Assembly: GCF_963675165.1 (NCBI RefSeq)
Contig: NC_087385.1
Coordinates: forward strand, 5,256,412 to 5,320,411
Direction of reading: 5' to 3'
Length of the DNA: 64,000 nucleotides
Origin: Halichondria panicea
Lineage: Eukaryota > Porifera > Demospongiae > Suberitida > Halichondriidae
This document shows, one piece after another, positions 35,964-48,173 of the stretch (its first letter is position 1; every line of letters begins with the position of its first letter). The notes under the pieces were generated by a model, which saw only the letters and a list, made by a program, of their open reading frames with translations, did no database searches and was not told the origin of the DNA. The position numbers and the translations under genes were made by a program.

Positions 35964-38900
35964 ATGGGAGAGGGAAGAGAAGAAGTTAGTGAGCAGCCCA
36001 AAAGAAGGTTGTTCTCCCTGAGAGGCTGGCAGCCCACATTGGGAGGTGCCTTCAGGAGCATCCTGGTGGCTAGAATGATCAGTGCATTCTGCATGCACAT
36101 CTCCGACTGTGATGAAACATTTAACTACTGGGAACCTGTGAGACAGTGTGCATGAGACGATACTAAGCTATCTCTACCGTGTGCCCTAATGTTGTAATCG
36201 GTAACGTTTAATTAATAAGCTTTATTTTTTCTTGCAGTTTCATTATATTGGTTTCCACAAGGGGTTGCAAACATGGGAGTACTCACCAACCTACGCTCTC
36301 CGTTCCTATGGCTACCTGCTGCTACATTTCATTCCCATGCAGCTGGTACGATCAGGAAACAAGGTATAAAGTATAGGCCAGATGTTTGTGCATTCACTGT
36401 TTTTAATTCACCCTCGTGGCAGATGCTAGCCTTCTACATGTTGAGAGTAGTGTTTGCTTTTATGTGCACTGTGTGTGAGTTCTACTTCTACCGGTAAGCA
36501 GCTACCCACCCAATCCCTAAGACCTGCAACCATCCATTATTCCCCCCCCTCTCTCTCTCTCTCTCTCTCAGAGCTGTTTTGACCAGGTTTGGAGCTCAAG
36601 TAGCCAACTGGACCCTGCTGTTCCTCTGTGCCAGCTGTGGCATGTACATTGCCTCCACTGCCTTCCTTCCCAGCTCATTCGCCATGTACCTCACCATGAT
36701 TGCCATGGGAGCATGGTTCCTGCAAAACTATGAGGTAAGGGTGTATGTTATTATATTACAACCATTGTAGTCTTGTTATTGGATACTCACTTTCACCTCC
36801 TTTCTCCCACATTATCTCCCTACATTTCTCATCTCTTCTTAGCTTGCCATCTTTGCTGTGGCGTTCAGTACTTTGGTTGGATGGCCCTTCAGTGCTGCTG
36901 TGGGGTAAGTGATAGCAAGCTATCTTTGGGGGGCCATAACAATAATGTTGATAGTCTGAATTGTCCAAAAGTTTCAAAAGAAAAATCATGCGTTCTGTCC
37001 CCATAAAATTGTTTTGCCCTTAGATTGCCCATTGCTGTGGACCTTGTCATCAAACAGCGGAAGATTGTCTTCTTTACAGCCTGGTCATTCTTCTGCTTCA
37101 TTGTCATCTCAGTAAGCCTCCACACAGATAGCTCTGTGCATCTTTTACTGATTATGTCTTTTGCAGGTGCCATTGATAGCTGTGGACTCGTACTATTATG
37201 GGAAGTTTGTGTTTGCTCCCTGGAACATTCTCAAGTACAATGTGTTTGGTAATGCTGGGCCTGCCTTGTATGGTAAGTGTGTGTACAGACAACCATCTAT
37301 TATGTACTATTGTATTGTACTGTAACTTTTTGTTATGTACTGTAGGTGTGGAGCCATGGTCCTTCTACTTTATCAATGGATTTCTCAACTTTAACGTTGT
37401 CTTTATCCTGGCTCTCCTGGCAATACCTCTCATAGAGTTCAGGGTAAAAGAATTTAGTCCACAGGGTGTCATACAGGATTTTGAAGTAGAGGGGGGAAAT
37501 AAGAAAAGTAACCAGAACATTTTGCTTAAAAAAAGGTCAACTGTTATTTCAATACCCTGTTATAGTATGTAAAATTGCCAGTCATACAACTAGTACCTGA
37601 ATGCAAAAAAGGGGGATATCCCCTTCCCCCCTCCCCTGTATGACACCCTGGTCCATCTCCCATACGTTTTATACCCTATTCTCCATCAGGTTCTCTTTGA
37701 CACACTTGCCTGTACTCTGGGAGGCGAGAGAGTTCTCCACAACACTCTCCAGGTGTACAGTGGCCTGAGGGACAGCTCCACCACTGCAGTGAGCAAGAGC
37801 TATAGACATGTCATTGGGTCGATGCTGGTCTGGATACTGGTGTTCTTCACACGCTCCCACAAGGTAAGGTCTGACTTAGTTGCTTCATTTTTGCATATTA
37901 ACTCAAATTTCTAGCAAATAATCACTATAGTTGTGTCTTTGTCCATTAGGAGGAGCGTTTTTTGTTCCCTATCTACCCCCTTTTTGGTCTGAGTGCAGCG
38001 GTCACCCTGACACTACTGCCAGAGACCACACCCATCATACTGGGCTTACTCAGATGTCCACGACCACTGAGGAGACTAGCTCGGTCCTGTGTGAACTGGG
38101 TGCCATCAGTTGTGGCTGTGGTGTATGCACTTCTGTCGTTGTCTAGAGTATACGCCCTGTACAGTGGTAAGCTTAGTGTAATACTCTGACTGCCTTCAAG
38201 TAAGCAACATTTCAAATAGATGATTTCCTATTGAATTTTCCCAGGCTATAGTGCTCCCATTGAAGTCTACAAATCGCTTTACTATGAGGACATACAGAAC
38301 ATCGTTCAGCCCATCTATACTGATGTCAACGTGTGTGTGGGCAAAGAGTGGTATCGCTTCCCCAGTAGCTTCTTCCTACCTGGCCATCGGTGGAATCTTC
38401 GGTTCCTGAGGTCAGGATTCAAAGGTCAACTCCCTCAACCGTACACGGAAGGCGCAAATGGAACGTGTATCATACCCAATGACATGAACGATATAAATAA
38501 AGAAGAGCCATCCAGATATGTGAGCTGTAATCATAGTTGATTTATAGAAATGTGTATGCACTCCATGCAGGCATTAAATGTTTAGTTAATTCTGTTATAT
38601 TTCATGAGATTCAACACTCGCTTCTTCACACACACACATATGCAGTTTGATATCTCTGAGTGCCATTTCCTAGTGGACCTAGATCTGCCTGAATCATCTG
38701 ACGAAGACCCTAGCTACTTCAAGGACACCAAGACATGGAAGCTTGTAGCTAGTCACCCATTTCTGGATGCTCAAAGGTGGTGCTATAATGCAATCACTCA
38801 GTGTAACACTTTATTGCATTTTTTGTCTGTTTGCTGCAGGTCTCATAAGTTCTATAGAGCATTCTATATTCCGTTCCTCTCCAAGAAGTATACCAAATAT

Positions 38901-38990
38901 GTCGACTATGTCGTGTTATTAAACAAGGTACTTTTCGAGAAAATCAAGAAGAAATTAACTCCAAATTACCACAAATCTGCTGCATATTGA
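35964..38990 (+). CDS. ALG9: ALG9 alpha-1,2-mannosyltransferase
   Basis: Thirteen exons (35964-36137, 36238-36363, 36423-36493, 36572-36734, 36843-36904, 37024-37111, 37167-37272, 37346-37443, 37690-37863, 37950-38166, 38245-38519, 38646-38776, 38840-38990) give 611 residues. SDCDETFNYWEPFHYI in the first luminal loop holds the acidic motif typical of GT22 dolichol-phosphate-mannose transferases. Many hydrophobic membrane spans follow, then HKEERFLFPIYPL, a conserved GT22 block, and a soluble tail. ALG9 adds two alpha-1,2 mannoses to the lipid-linked oligosaccharide on the luminal face of the ER, for N-glycosylation. Length equals the human protein. An in-frame ATG at 35866 exists upstream; 35964 is preferred because the extension has no family similarity. 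A TIR element sits in intron 8. Confidence 0.92.
36549..36570. repeat. CT microsatellite as polypyrimidine tract
   Basis: (CT)n directly before the CAG acceptor of ALG9 exon 4. Confidence 0.85.
37462..37650. mobile_element. MITE-like insertion in ALG9 intron 8
   Basis: 189 bp bounded by CAGGGTGTCATACAGG and its inverted copy CCTGTATGACACCCTG, about 16 bp perfect. G-rich and C-rich inner flanks extend the pairing. It makes up most of the 246-bp intron. No coding capacity. CAGGG-type ends are common among cut-and-paste DNA transposons; the family is not certain. Confidence 0.75.
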
Positions 38991-39152
38991 GTATAGTTTA
39001 TAATGGAGTTTTTACGTGTTAAACTTGTTATTGATGACTTTGGGCTATGGCGATCTTTGCCATAATTGAAACTCTACAATCAAGAAAGTATTGTAAAGCT
39101 AGTTAAGTACAGTACCTCAGCGCTCAACTTTCTGGCTAGCTTATGAGTAGTG

Positions 39153-41464
39153 ATGTCTGATAAAGTGTACAACAGTGGCGACTCTCCCGCTTCAGTGGGG
39201 CCTGCTGAAATCAGTGACCAAGAAGTGGACATACAAAAAGAACAAACAAACTCTGATGATGCCAAAGATGTCAGTGAAAAGTCTAACCAAGACCATACAC
39301 CAACTGAGTCTCCCTCACAGATAGAGGCTAGTGTGTCTCAAGATCCTCCGTCCTCCTTCCAACTGGGTTCCCAAGACGGCCAAGAAGATGTGTTTGCTGC
39401 AGACAGTGATTCTGACATTGAAATATTGGCAGCCATCAAGGCAGTCACAAGAGATGAAGATTCTTCTCCTGTGAAGCAAAAGCGTCGGATCTTGTCAGAT
39501 AGTGATCTGGAGGAGGGCGGAGCTCAGGGAGAGGCGGATGGGTCACCACCACCAACTAAGAAGATTAGGGTGGATGGTGAGAGATGTGTTATGTATGTGT
39601 ACGTGTATAGTTTATATAATAGCGTGATGCTGACCTCCATTTAGCAAGGCACCACCAAAAAATAATATCTGTAGCCACGTACATGGAGCTCCATATGGAG
39701 ACTTCAAAATTATTTTTCAGTCTAGGTGGCGCATAATTGGAAGGGGGCCTTATTTCGAAAAAGTACGGTAGAGAAGGTGCACATTTTAGCAGCTAGGAAA
39801 GATTGCAATTTGTAACTTTGTCACATTTGTATCATCCCTTCGTTCAGATGATAGTGGGAATGAAGGCAACCAAGATGAAGAGGAGGACTCAGTAGGGGAG
39901 GCGACAGAGATCCAAGCAGAGGTGGAGGACCTGGAGAGTGTGGGTGGAGCTGAGATGGCAAGAGAGGAGATGGTCGGTGGGGAGGAAGAGGGGTCAGATG
40001 AGGAGCCAGATGACAACATAGGGTGTGTGTAACTACATGTGTAAAGAGACTATGTTCCCCTGAATTAGCTAATAGGTTTCTTTATTCTGCCTACAATAAT
40101 TCCTATGCATTATATCTCTACTCTATCATTTGTGTATTTCATAACAAACTTAATTTCCCCGCAGTGGTACCAGTGGCATGTCTGACTGGGACATCATGAT
40201 GCAACGTCGGAAGGACGCCATGGCTAGTGCTAGGAGAGCCAGACGTAAGAGAGACGGTGGTGATGACTTGAGTAATGATGAACACATCGCTGCCATGATT
40301 GGACAAATGAAAATGGCTGCCGAAGATGATAGGCACTTGAACATGGAGAGGAAAGCTGCCACCAAAAAGCTGCAAATGTTGCCAACAGTTGTGGCTCACC
40401 TTAAAAAGTAAGTCAATAATTGTGATTTGGTGTTGTTATCATTACTGATTACTTTTCTTGTTCAGAGTTGATCTTGTTAGTGCTTTCCTGGACCAGGACA
40501 TACTCTCTGCTCTCTCCGTAAGTGACACTAGCTCTGTGTGTTTGTGTGATGTATGTTGATTACTCTACCTCCTCTCCTGTTGCAGGACTGGGTATCTCCC
40601 CTGCCTGACCACTCACTCCCTCATCTCAAGATTAGAGAGAGCGTTATAGATATACTGAGATCCGTAAGTGTAGTCATGTGTTTATTCAAGTATGAGATTG
40701 TTTTGTTCCCACAGTTCCCTATACCAGACTCCAGTGTCTTGAAGCAGAGCAAAATTGGCAAGGCTGTGATGCTCCTTTATAGACATCCCAAAGAAACGAG
40801 AAAGAACAGGGAGAAAGCTGGCAAAATCATCAGTAAGCTTACAAGTCATTGTATGACCATGAGTCTTTTTGTTTGTTTCTATCTGCATGTGCATCTCTTG
40901 ACTCATTCCACCACCTCTACAGATGAGTGGGCTCGACCTATATTTGGACTGGCTTCTGACTTTAAGTCCCTGACTAGAGACGAGAGAGAGGAGAGGGACT
41001 ACGCCCACCTCTCCCAATCCAAAAAGACAAGACTCAGTAGTGGTGAGAGAAGACCCTCACAGGATGATGATTTTGAGTGAGTACTTATTAATGTGTCTAC
41101 ATGTACTGTCTTAATTTAGCATACATCAATCATGTATAATAATTATTTACTGCACTGTAGGCTCCTTGTATACAAGCTTTTAATCTATCCACAGGAGTTT
41201 AAAACCATCTTTCCCCTCTGTAGGGCACCACAGAAGCCTGGAGACAGGGGATGGGTGGGAAGAGCTCGTGTGCCAATGCCCTCTACCAATGACTATGTAG
41301 TGAGACCTAAATGGAATGTGGATCAGAAGTTGCCTAGGAAGACTTCTAAGAAAGTGATGAACCGATATGAAAAGCAGATACAGAAAGATAAGCAGAGGAA
41401 AACACAAAACAAGACCACACATGCTGTGTCAATCAGTGTTGAGGGTCGGAACATGCCTCTTTGA
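39153..41464 (+). CDS. IWS1: IWS1 transcription elongation factor
   Basis: Exons 39153-39576, 39848-40022, 40165-40407, 40466-40517, 40586-40663, 40715-40832, 40923-41076 and 41224-41464 give 494 residues. The N-terminal half is acidic and Ser-rich (DSDSDIEILAAIKAV, SDSDLEEGG, EEEGSDEEPDD), as in IWS1. The C-terminal half is the TFIIS N-terminal (LW) domain: MSDWDIMMQRRKDAM, KKLQMLPTVVAHLKKVDLV, FLDQDILSALSDWVSPLPD, KIRESVIDIL, KIGKAVMLLYRHPKETRKNR and NEWARPIFG. These are near-invariant blocks of IWS1/Spn1. It binds Spt6 on elongating RNA polymerase II and links elongation to mRNA export. Notably, another export factor (UIF-like) is in the window, but not adjacent. Confidence 0.95.
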
Positions 41465-41681
41465 ACGAACTTCTCATAATGAACTTCTTTATAATGAAAC
41501 CCTCATTTATTGTTACGCTCAAATATAGTATGTATGCACGGTTTCTTGGTCTTTTGTATAATCTTTTGGCAAATTCATCAGATTTTATAATTGTCTTCGT
41601 AATAGAACTTACAAAATACAATCATCATCAATAATAGGCTATAGATATACATATACATATACATGGGGAACAACAAGAGTA

Positions 41682-43924
41682 CTACAGCTCCTCGTCTAAG
41701 AGTTGTTGTTGGTATAGTTCAAACTGACTAACTACTTGACTCATATCAACAGGTTCAACCTGCACATCATCATAGCCCACTGGTTCCTCCTCGTTCTCAT
41801 ATTGATCTTCAATACTGTCCATCTCACTATTGCACCGAGACAGTTGCCCCTCTGATTCAATGGTGGATGCCAGCTCCCAGGTCAGACTGTCCAAAGCATC
41901 ATTGTCTTGTTTGTCCCATTCATCTCTCTCTGCAAGCAGCTCCCCTGATTCCACATCTTGTTGTGACTTGCTGCTGAGAGCACTGTTGCAACGAGAGGCT
42001 CCACCAATCAATGATGGCTCATCTGTTTCACCATCAGAATCTTGCTCGATGTTGTGTGGCTCTGAGTCAGTACTAACACTGTTGAATGGTAACCAAATAG
42101 TAGCCGCAAATTTAAGATCAGTGTCCGCATGAGGACCTGAGTCGAACGGTCCATTGTCAGAGATATCGGCTGTAGCTAATGGCTCCACTCCTTGAAGGAA
42201 AAATTGAGACAGCTCGGCAGTTTGGGGTCGATGGTGGTTTTCCTTTAAACAGTCTGCCCAAGATCTTTGCACAGATGACTGTACATCCGATTCACTCGCC
42301 CGAGAGGGGGTTACTGAACGATGATGTTTCATAGTAGTGCTACTTGGTCTGGTCTTCTTGGTATTTTTCTTCGTGCCGGTATTTTTCTTGACGATAGGCA
42401 TTTGTGTGCTTGATTTTCCACTTGATATGGCTCTCTTTTTAGGTTTCGCTATTTTAGAAGCTTCACTAGCTCGAGGTACTTCTTTGACAGTTGTTGTACT
42501 AACGACAGGGGGCTCTGCAATTTCCTCAATTTGAACACTGGACATTGGTCTATACAATTCCTCGTAATCTTCATCAAAAGTGTCCTGAACATCATCTGGT
42601 TTGTAGAATATGTTGTATGGAGTTGGTACATAATCCATGACCTCGTTAGAGTCTTCAGTATCTTCTATCGCTACTGGAACAGGGTTTGCCTGCTTAGGAA
42701 CCATCTTCTTGAAGAGGGTGGGATCGTATCGACTTCTCCTGGTGATGAGTTTCTCCAAGTATGACACACCAGCATCATGAGAGAACGAAATTTCGACCTC
42801 TTTTTTTTTCTTGGAGATTGCACTTTCAGAGGATGTATTTGTACTTGTCGACGATGATGTTGTGGTGTTTGCCATTGAATCTAAGAGGAAAAACAGTAAC
42901 GAAAATATTACGTACTTAATTAGATGTCAGTAGAGGGGAGGGAGGGTACACACATGCACATGTACATACCTTTCGTCTGATAAGTGTTTTCTCCTCTAGA
43001 AGTAGTTGGTTTCTTGCTCCCCCCAGTTCTCCACTCAGTGAGGGCCTCCTGGAATGAGGCAGCACTAGACCCCTCATCATAAGCACCATCCAAGAGAGAG
43101 TTGCCTGTCTGGTGTGTGCCCACTGCAGAGCTGCTTGTCTGTTTTATCTCCTTTGATGTACACGTTTCTTTGCTTTTTGCTGTAGCCTCCTCTCCTAGTT
43201 TGGCACTAACCTGAATTGAAAAATGAACAACAGTAATCAACAAACAGAACACTGAGAAAAGCATACATATCAACATATTCCCGCAAACATAAGGAGATAT
43301 GGCATACCTTTGACAAGAAAGGTTTCACATGATGGTTGGCTAGAGCTCCCTTCTGGTGAATCTTGACGAAACAAACTTGACAGTAATTCTCCACACACTC
43401 AATACAGCACTGGAGACACCAATTGAATGAGGCGAGTGCATACAAGGTTGATTAGACTCACCAAAGAGGCACTGCCTTTGTCACACTGTCCACATTGTGT
43501 ACTGCTCAATGTGGCCACTTTACTCTTTCTTGTTTTGTCAGTGAGTACCCTCACACGGACAGGTTTGTTAGGTGATTGACCCATGCCAGCTCTCCCAGGT
43601 TTCATTGGTGGAGATGGTTTAGTAGATTTCCAATGGATCGCTCCCTCAACACTGTAAGAATGTTGTAATACTTGTGAGACGTCGCGGTATTGTAGCTACT
43701 TACTTTCTTTTTGCTTTTTCTGCGGCTAACATAGTCTTGAGCATTTTCAGCCGATCTTCCATGCGTTGACTCTCAACCTCCAGCTTGGACGTATACTCAG
43801 ATCTCAGCCTGCAAGTTATAATTATTAGCGTTTGTAAATATTATTGTGCTACAGGTCAATGTTACTGGGCTTACTTGTGTCTTTTATCCATTCTTGAGGT
43901 TGTTAGTGCACCAGATATGCTCAT
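41682..43924 (-). CDS. ZBBX: ZBBX, B-box zinc-finger domain protein
   Basis: Exons 43875-43924, 43704-43808, 43462-43651, 43308-43409, 42970-43210 and 41682-42880 give 628 residues. N-terminal coiled coil ([20 protein letters not shown]), then [10 protein letters not shown], then a B-box across exons 3-4: [38 protein letters not shown]. The same CGQC...CxxC...YCxxCFxxIHQKGAL pattern and the later [20 protein letters not shown] match vertebrate ZBBX (SFDEEESAKSFQEALIQWR). Cys and His ligands look complete. The rest is low-complexity and acidic at the end. ZBBX is expressed in tissues with motile cilia; its biochemical role is not established. The split of the B-box between exons is in phase. 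Confidence 0.85.
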
Positions 43925-44458
43925 CTTGTCATCCTATGGTATGTTGGCTTTGATCTCTGAGTTTAGAGTTCTTTTTATTGTTTGTAGGTTGCTAAGAAAC
44001 CACTGTTTTGTTGGCATAGAAACGTGTATTAGCTAGTTATCCATTATAGCGAATGAACACAGTTTCCATGTAAATTTATAATGCTATATTTAACTAATAG
44101 GCGTGGTCGAAACCACGGATCCACGCTCTGATTTTTGGCTTGAGTTCATATGAGTCTAGCTAGTTAGCCTGCCATAGCTTCACCATAGGCTTCACTTAGC
44201 TAATTATTATACTGCACTGAGTGTGAGTTTAAGAGGACTATTACTAACTGAAAAGAACCTCAAGACTCTGAGCAGGACAGAAAAAACTCGGTTATTTAAT
44301 ACCTGGCACAAGATACCAAGTCCAAGAGCCCACCCAAGAAACTCTAATTCTACAATAAAAAATCTTTACCAAGACCGAAAATTATTTTCTTAGACTTAAA
44401 TAGACTGTACTGGTATGTCGTCGATAGGGAAGAGTGTTTTCATCGCTCCCAACAAATC
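43925..44458. promoter_or_regulatory. divergent intergenic region, ZBBX / leucine-zipper gene
   Basis: 534 bp between divergent start codons. No open frame, RNA gene or repeat recognised. Presumed promoter and 5' UTR sequence for both genes. Confidence 0.4.
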
Positions 44459-47400
44459 ATGTGTATAGACTCAGCGTTCCATCAGGAGCCACTTGACATC
44501 ATGTCCACAGATGACTCTGATGCTGTTCCACCTTCCTCTAGTAGCCTCTCTAGCACTGTCGATACATCCCCAAACACCTCCTATACTCTATTAACTACTA
44601 TGAAATCCAACGAATCAAAAACTGATGTGAATGACGAACAAGTTCCCGAAAGCAATGTTGATGTAGATGTTGTTCGAAAAGTAACTTCTCAAAGTTCTAT
44701 ATCGAGTTTGTTGGATGATTTAAAACAGACACGGTTTGAGGTGACTTCAGTCGATGCCCTCTCCCTGGAAGGGGAGTTGGGAGAAAAAAGAGAACATGCC
44801 AACAGTGAATTTGAGATCATGAGTGTTGTAACTGATCTGGACAGTTCTGTAAATCCAAGAAACCCAACCTCAATAGACGGATCACTTCGAGTCGCCTCCA
44901 AAACCGAATCTGGATCTGAGGAAGACACTACTAGCCTTTCTGAAGCAAGTCGAGTTGATGCTATGACAACCACTGTCAAGGAAAATACTATTCCGGAAAC
45001 TCAGACCACAGACAGTGTTGGTAATGGCGAAAGTATTCAACCGATACCAAGCAGATTCAAACGAGTCAATATATATGTGAGAGACAGGTGGACTGTCAGG
45101 GATATGGCACCCCCAGAAGAAAAAGACCCCCAAAATTCCCAAAACGGTTCAACAAACAGCTTTTTTTCTCCTCCTGTTTCACGAAAAGACTTTTCTTCTG
45201 ATACCACCATGTATAGTGGCAGTGTCAGTGAGCTGGGTGCTCTTTCAAGTGGATCGGGGATGCTAACTGATGTGAGCTCAGAGAAGGATGGAGCTGGAAG
45301 TGTCATCGACAGGAGCTCTACAGCAGCTGAAAGCACACTCTCTCGGAAGTCAAGTCTCTCCTCCATAATCCCTGATGAGAATTTTGACACAGAGTCTGTG
45401 GCTAGTGCAAGTGGAAGCACGGCTGGAAGAGACAGAGACACACCCGAAATAGCCCATGGGTTACAGCAACAGGGCCACACTCCACAGTTATCGGTGCTTA
45501 CACATCTTCCACCTGTTTCGATGCCCTCAACGTCTGTCTCCAGCTCTGGTGGTCCCGTGTCTACAACGCTGGTGAGGGAAGAGTCTACTGCCATGGCCCA
45601 CGGCCCCACCTGCTCCTGTGAGAGCTGTTCCGGGTCAAGGTGAGTTATGGTACTTGTAGGGTGGTAGGGTGTACAGTATATTTAGTAGTAATTGGTAATT
45701 GAGTTAGTGTGCCTACAAAGCAATTGATGGCCCTGTAGTCGTATAGTACAATTCAATGCTTGTATCTTGTATGTGTGTGTTGCTTCTTGTATGTGTATTG
45801 GTACTGGTGTGTAAATTTCCATGTGATCTTAGGGATAGCATATTTTCTTAATTGCTGTACAGATGTTGCCCATTCTAGTGATATGAGCTGCACTTGTACT
45901 CATCACACCCTAATAATGGGACCTATCAATGTGGGCTGAACACTGTCCATATTAAATTACCATTGTTCTAAGTTAGATACTGCAGTCCAATCTATTTTTG
46001 GTACTATACGTATATACATGTACATGTGTGATATAAAAAATGAATAGATGCTCGTTGTTTGCAGTTGTTTTGCTCGTGCATTGAAGACCTAAACCTTCTG
46101 AGTATGTGACCTTTATGTAGAGTTTGTGTAAGATAATTAGTTCCTCCAGAAGCCTCTCTCTGTACATACGGCATCTTGCTGCACTATACGTGCACTGGAA
46201 AATAGGTGTTGTATTGTGACGACACGTTGCTGAGGTGTCTCCAAGGTGTCACCATAATAGGCTAGCTCTGTTAGAGGACAAGTATTTTGATCCTGCCATT
46301 TGAGTAATAATTTATTCCAAATAGTGCTCCTGTACATTATGTCTCATATATAATGCATGCTCACATGCAATATTATTGCAAGCTACGCACATTGACGTCT
46401 CAGCACAGTGCAATATGCGATGTAATGCTTCCACAAGACACAATACTATGACATACATGTGTAGTTATTGTTTAGTGTACCTGAGCTTGTGTATCTGTGC
46501 ACATGACTTTCTAATCAGTTAACTACACATTTCCTGGTTGACCATACATATTCACATGGGGAACCTCATTCACCACATTTGCATATGTTACTGTATTACT
46601 GTTTGAGGTTGATGTTTCTTAATTAAGCACATCTTGTTTGGAATTCTATTACTAAAAATGTGTGTGTTCTCCGTGTTGGCTTGTTGGTTCCCACTCAGAC
46701 AAATTAAGTTTTTCTGTGCCTCCCTTTCCACCAGATTGTTTTTCACTGTTTGTTGTGTCAACAGTCGTCATAGACACCTAGTTGTCTTTGCTGTGTAGCA
46801 ATGTGGAACTGCACGTGCTTTGTGGTACATGTCACTGTGATGTACATGTGTGTATATATAATTATTGCGAGGAGAGCCATAACTTTATCTGTAATTTAAT
46901 CAACAACTCCTGGTACTAATGAATACTGTTAAACTGCCTAAGCCAAATATGGTTATCATTGAATTAAGTATCGTAGGAGTTTATTTTGTATGTGTGTATA
47001 CATTGCCTCAGTAACCACAATCTATGTTTGTTGTGCAGGGAGAGGGAGGCAGTTGCTGTAAAGCCTGTCCAGGAGTCTCAACTGCTAAAAGGCCCGGACT
47101 CTGTCAAGCATGCAATGGTGAGTGCCTTTAGTTGTAAGTCTCCCAATTGTTCATTACCTAAGCTAAAGTGTGTGCCTTAGAAAAAGATGGGGCATGATTG
47201 TAATCCATGTTTGTTAAGCATGCTGTGTTGTAAGCTGCGTTTAGAAGGGTCAGTAAAGGAATGATTACCCACTTCTTTACTAACCACACCCACTAACCAC
47301 ACCCACCCCACACACAGTCACATCTTCAGATTGAGCTCGAGCAGCTGCTCAAGACAAACGTTTTTGTAGATAAACAAAATGTCGGCTTGCTTGAAGAAAA

Positions 47401-47632
47401 CAAACAGCTCCAGGACCGTAACCAAAAACTCAAAGAAGATAATGAAAAATTGAAGAGTGATCTAGAGATGCTGAGAAAGGATATGGGCGTCGGCGGCAGC
47501 CAAAAGCTCAGAGAAGAGAATCAAAAACTGAAAAATGAACTAGACAAGCATAGAAAAGCACTAGCTATATTTGTGGACGATAGCAATAGCAATTTGAGTG
47601 TGAACACAAGTCCTCCCGAAGACACTTCATAG
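44459..47632 (+). CDS. acidic Ser-rich leucine-zipper protein, possibly TSC22-like
   Basis: Exons 44459-45639, 47039-47117 and 47318-47632 give 524 residues (or 510 from the ATG at 44501). Most of exon 1 is disordered and rich in Ser, Thr and Asp. One island stands out: IPSRFKRVNIYVRDRWTVRD (residues about 198-217), which recalls the RF...RGRW motif of long TSC22-domain/Bunched isoforms. The end is a strong coiled coil: DSVKHAMSHLQIELEQLL, then regular leucine heptads through LLEENKQLQDRNQKLKEDN and LREENQKLKNELDKHRK. In TSC22 proteins a DLVKSHL box precedes a short zipper. The resemblance is partial and the zipper here is longer, so the family call is tentative. TSC22 proteins act in transcription and in volume-stress signalling. 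CSCESCSGS before the first junction is unexplained. Confidence 0.45.
45640..47038. other. 1.4-kb intron, largest in the window
   Basis: The first intron of the leucine-zipper gene, AT-rich. No repeat, RNA gene or coding exon recognised. In long/short TSC22 genes an internal promoter lies at this place, but I see no direct sign of one. Confidence 0.5.
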
Positions 47633-48173
47633 CACACCTTAGTCTGTGAACCTCAAAGTTGATTTATGTTATTGCATGCATGCATGGCTCTGATGATGCT
47701 AGCTAGTTTTTATTGAGCGATGTTTAGTGTACATTTTGTGCTCGCTAATTTATATAAACTCCGTACATGTATTATGTTTTAACAATAATTAGTTTTTGTG
47801 TGTCATTAATTTGACCTATTATAATTATGCCGTATACGTATGTTTGATTTGATGAGTGTCAGTCGTGTAGCTGTACACATGCAATATAAGAATCATTCAA
47901 AAGCATAATAATGTAACATGACTGTTTGCATGGGTTGAAAAGAAAACAATGATATAAATAAAATTAATAGGATGCTGTTAATGAATGGAAAAAATAATTA
48001 GTGAACAGTTATAAGCGATCAGTTTAGGCCTTGAAATACATGTAGGTGGTCACTTCTTTTTCTGTGGTGTGTGTGTGTGTGTGTGTGTGTGTGCATCATA
48101 GCTGATACTTATACATGTACATGCAATGGAGAAATAGCTACATGTACGTTATTCTTCAAGAGAGGAGGCTGCA
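47633..48173. other. convergent intergenic region with GT microsatellite
   Basis: 541 bp between two 3' ends. A (GT)n tract lies at about 48066-48094. AATAAA-like strings near 47956 may serve polyadenylation. Nothing else recognised. Confidence 0.6.

Noticed and set aside
45037-45609. 190-codon minus-strand open frame
   Set aside because: It is antisense to exon 1 of the leucine-zipper gene, whose Ser/Thr-rich codons leave the other strand open; no domain or splice support.
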